From: Pseudomonadota bacterium
GTDB lineage: Bacteria; Myxococcota; Bradymonadia; UBA4248
Assembly: GCA_017613855.1 (NCBI GenBank)
Contig: JAGACY010000427.1
Coordinates: forward strand, 1 to 7,676
DNA length: 7,676 nt
Reading direction: 5' to 3'
The notes under the pieces are model-generated. The model was not told the DNA's origin, ran no database searches, and saw nothing but the letters and a program-made list of their open reading frames with translations. Within the stretch, counting starts at the first letter, position 1. Each line of letters opens with the position of its first letter. This document shows positions 7,515-7,676 of this stretch, piece after piece. The translations under genes and the position numbers were made by a program.

Positions 7515-7676
7515 ATGAAACACAGAATCCTGATTCCACTTTTGATTGCATCTTGTGCAGTGTTTTTCTCCCCTGCTGGATGCACGGATGATTCTTCGGT
7601 TACGGACAATCATGTGCCTGCTGATCCGGGCGAACCAGGCGAACCGGGCGAACCGGGCGAACCAGGCGAACCGGGC
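7515..7676 (+). CDS. Putative secreted lipoprotein with collagen-like Gly-Glu-Pro repeat (3' end outside the window)
   Basis: An ATG at 7515, with AAAGG 9 nt upstream, opens a frame of 54 codons that stays open to the window edge. It encodes a lipoprotein-type signal: basic start (MKHR), hydrophobic core (ILIPLLIASCAVFFS, 5-19), then PAGC with Cys23 as the likely lipidated residue, followed by TDDSS. The -3 position is Pro instead of the usual Leu, so the lipobox is imperfect. From residue 38 the chain is PG followed by five EPG units (PGEPGEPG...). Such repeats occur as stalk-like linkers between the membrane anchor and a folded domain in surface proteins. That domain is not in the window, so no function can be given. 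The Asp residues soon after Cys23 do not match the classic +2 Asp retention signal. It is transcribed divergently from gyrA. Confidence 0.8.
   Translation, partial: MKHRILIPLLIASCAVFFSPAGCTDDSSVTDNHVPADPGEPGEPGEPGEPGEPG
7626..7676 (+). repeat. 9-bp tandem repeat encoding Gly-Glu-Pro
   Basis: The unit GGCGAACCR repeats five times in register up to the window edge, varying only at the last base of the Pro codon (A, G, G, A, G in order). Gly is always GGC and Glu always GAA. Such near identity at synonymous sites points to recent expansion by slippage or unequal recombination, not just selection on the protein. Because the unit is 9 bp, copy-number change would alter linker length without shifting the frame. 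The total length is unknown because the window cuts it. Confidence 0.9.

Noticed and set aside
7626..7676. CRISPR-like array
   Set aside because: The 9-bp units are contiguous and without spacers, and they encode an in-frame Gly-Glu-Pro protein repeat.

Overview
The window is mostly a leftward (minus-strand) cluster of four genes with one divergent gene start at the right edge. From right to left along transcription: gyrA (DNA gyrase subunit A, complete), a VanW-family putative cell-envelope lipoprotein (complete), rpe (ribulose-phosphate 3-epimerase, complete), then a very long tetratricopeptide-repeat (TPR) protein whose 3' end runs off the left edge. On the plus strand, starting at 7515, is the first 54 codons of a putative secreted lipoprotein that enters a collagen-like Gly-Glu-Pro repeat and runs off the right edge.

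The organism is a bacterium. No ribosomal RNA or other firm taxonomic marker is present. Moderate GC content, a putative lipoprotein with a Pro-Gly-Glu linker, and a long cytoplasmic TPR protein with a Pro/Gln/Ser-rich linker and a C-terminal helix module are together reminiscent of deltaproteobacterial-type lineages (Myxococcota/Bradymonadota-like). This is an impression, not a demonstrated placement.

Layout: 1-2376 TPR protein (minus, GTG start, 3' truncated). 2377-2488 is a leader with a possible promoter, an 8-bp-stem inverted repeat and a possible 10-codon upstream ORF. 2489-3163 rpe. 3176-4483 VanW-family protein. 4493-7102 gyrA. 7103-7514 is the divergent intergenic region, with a strong gyrA ribosome binding site, a weak promoter candidate and a pair of related direct repeats. 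7515-7676 is the start of the lipoprotein.

The gaps gyrA to vanW-like (9 nt) and vanW-like to rpe (12 nt, with the rpe Shine-Dalgarno overlapping the upstream stop codon) argue that these three are one transcript. The TPR gene could be read through from rpe or use its own promoter in the 112-nt gap. The operon joins DNA topology, envelope/peptidoglycan and pentose-phosphate functions, so it looks like a housekeeping co-expression unit and not one pathway. I see no mobile element, CRISPR array, RNA gene or defence system. The least explained parts are the leader of the TPR gene, the linker and C-terminal module of the TPR protein, the repeats upstream of gyrA, and the GEP-repeat lipoprotein.
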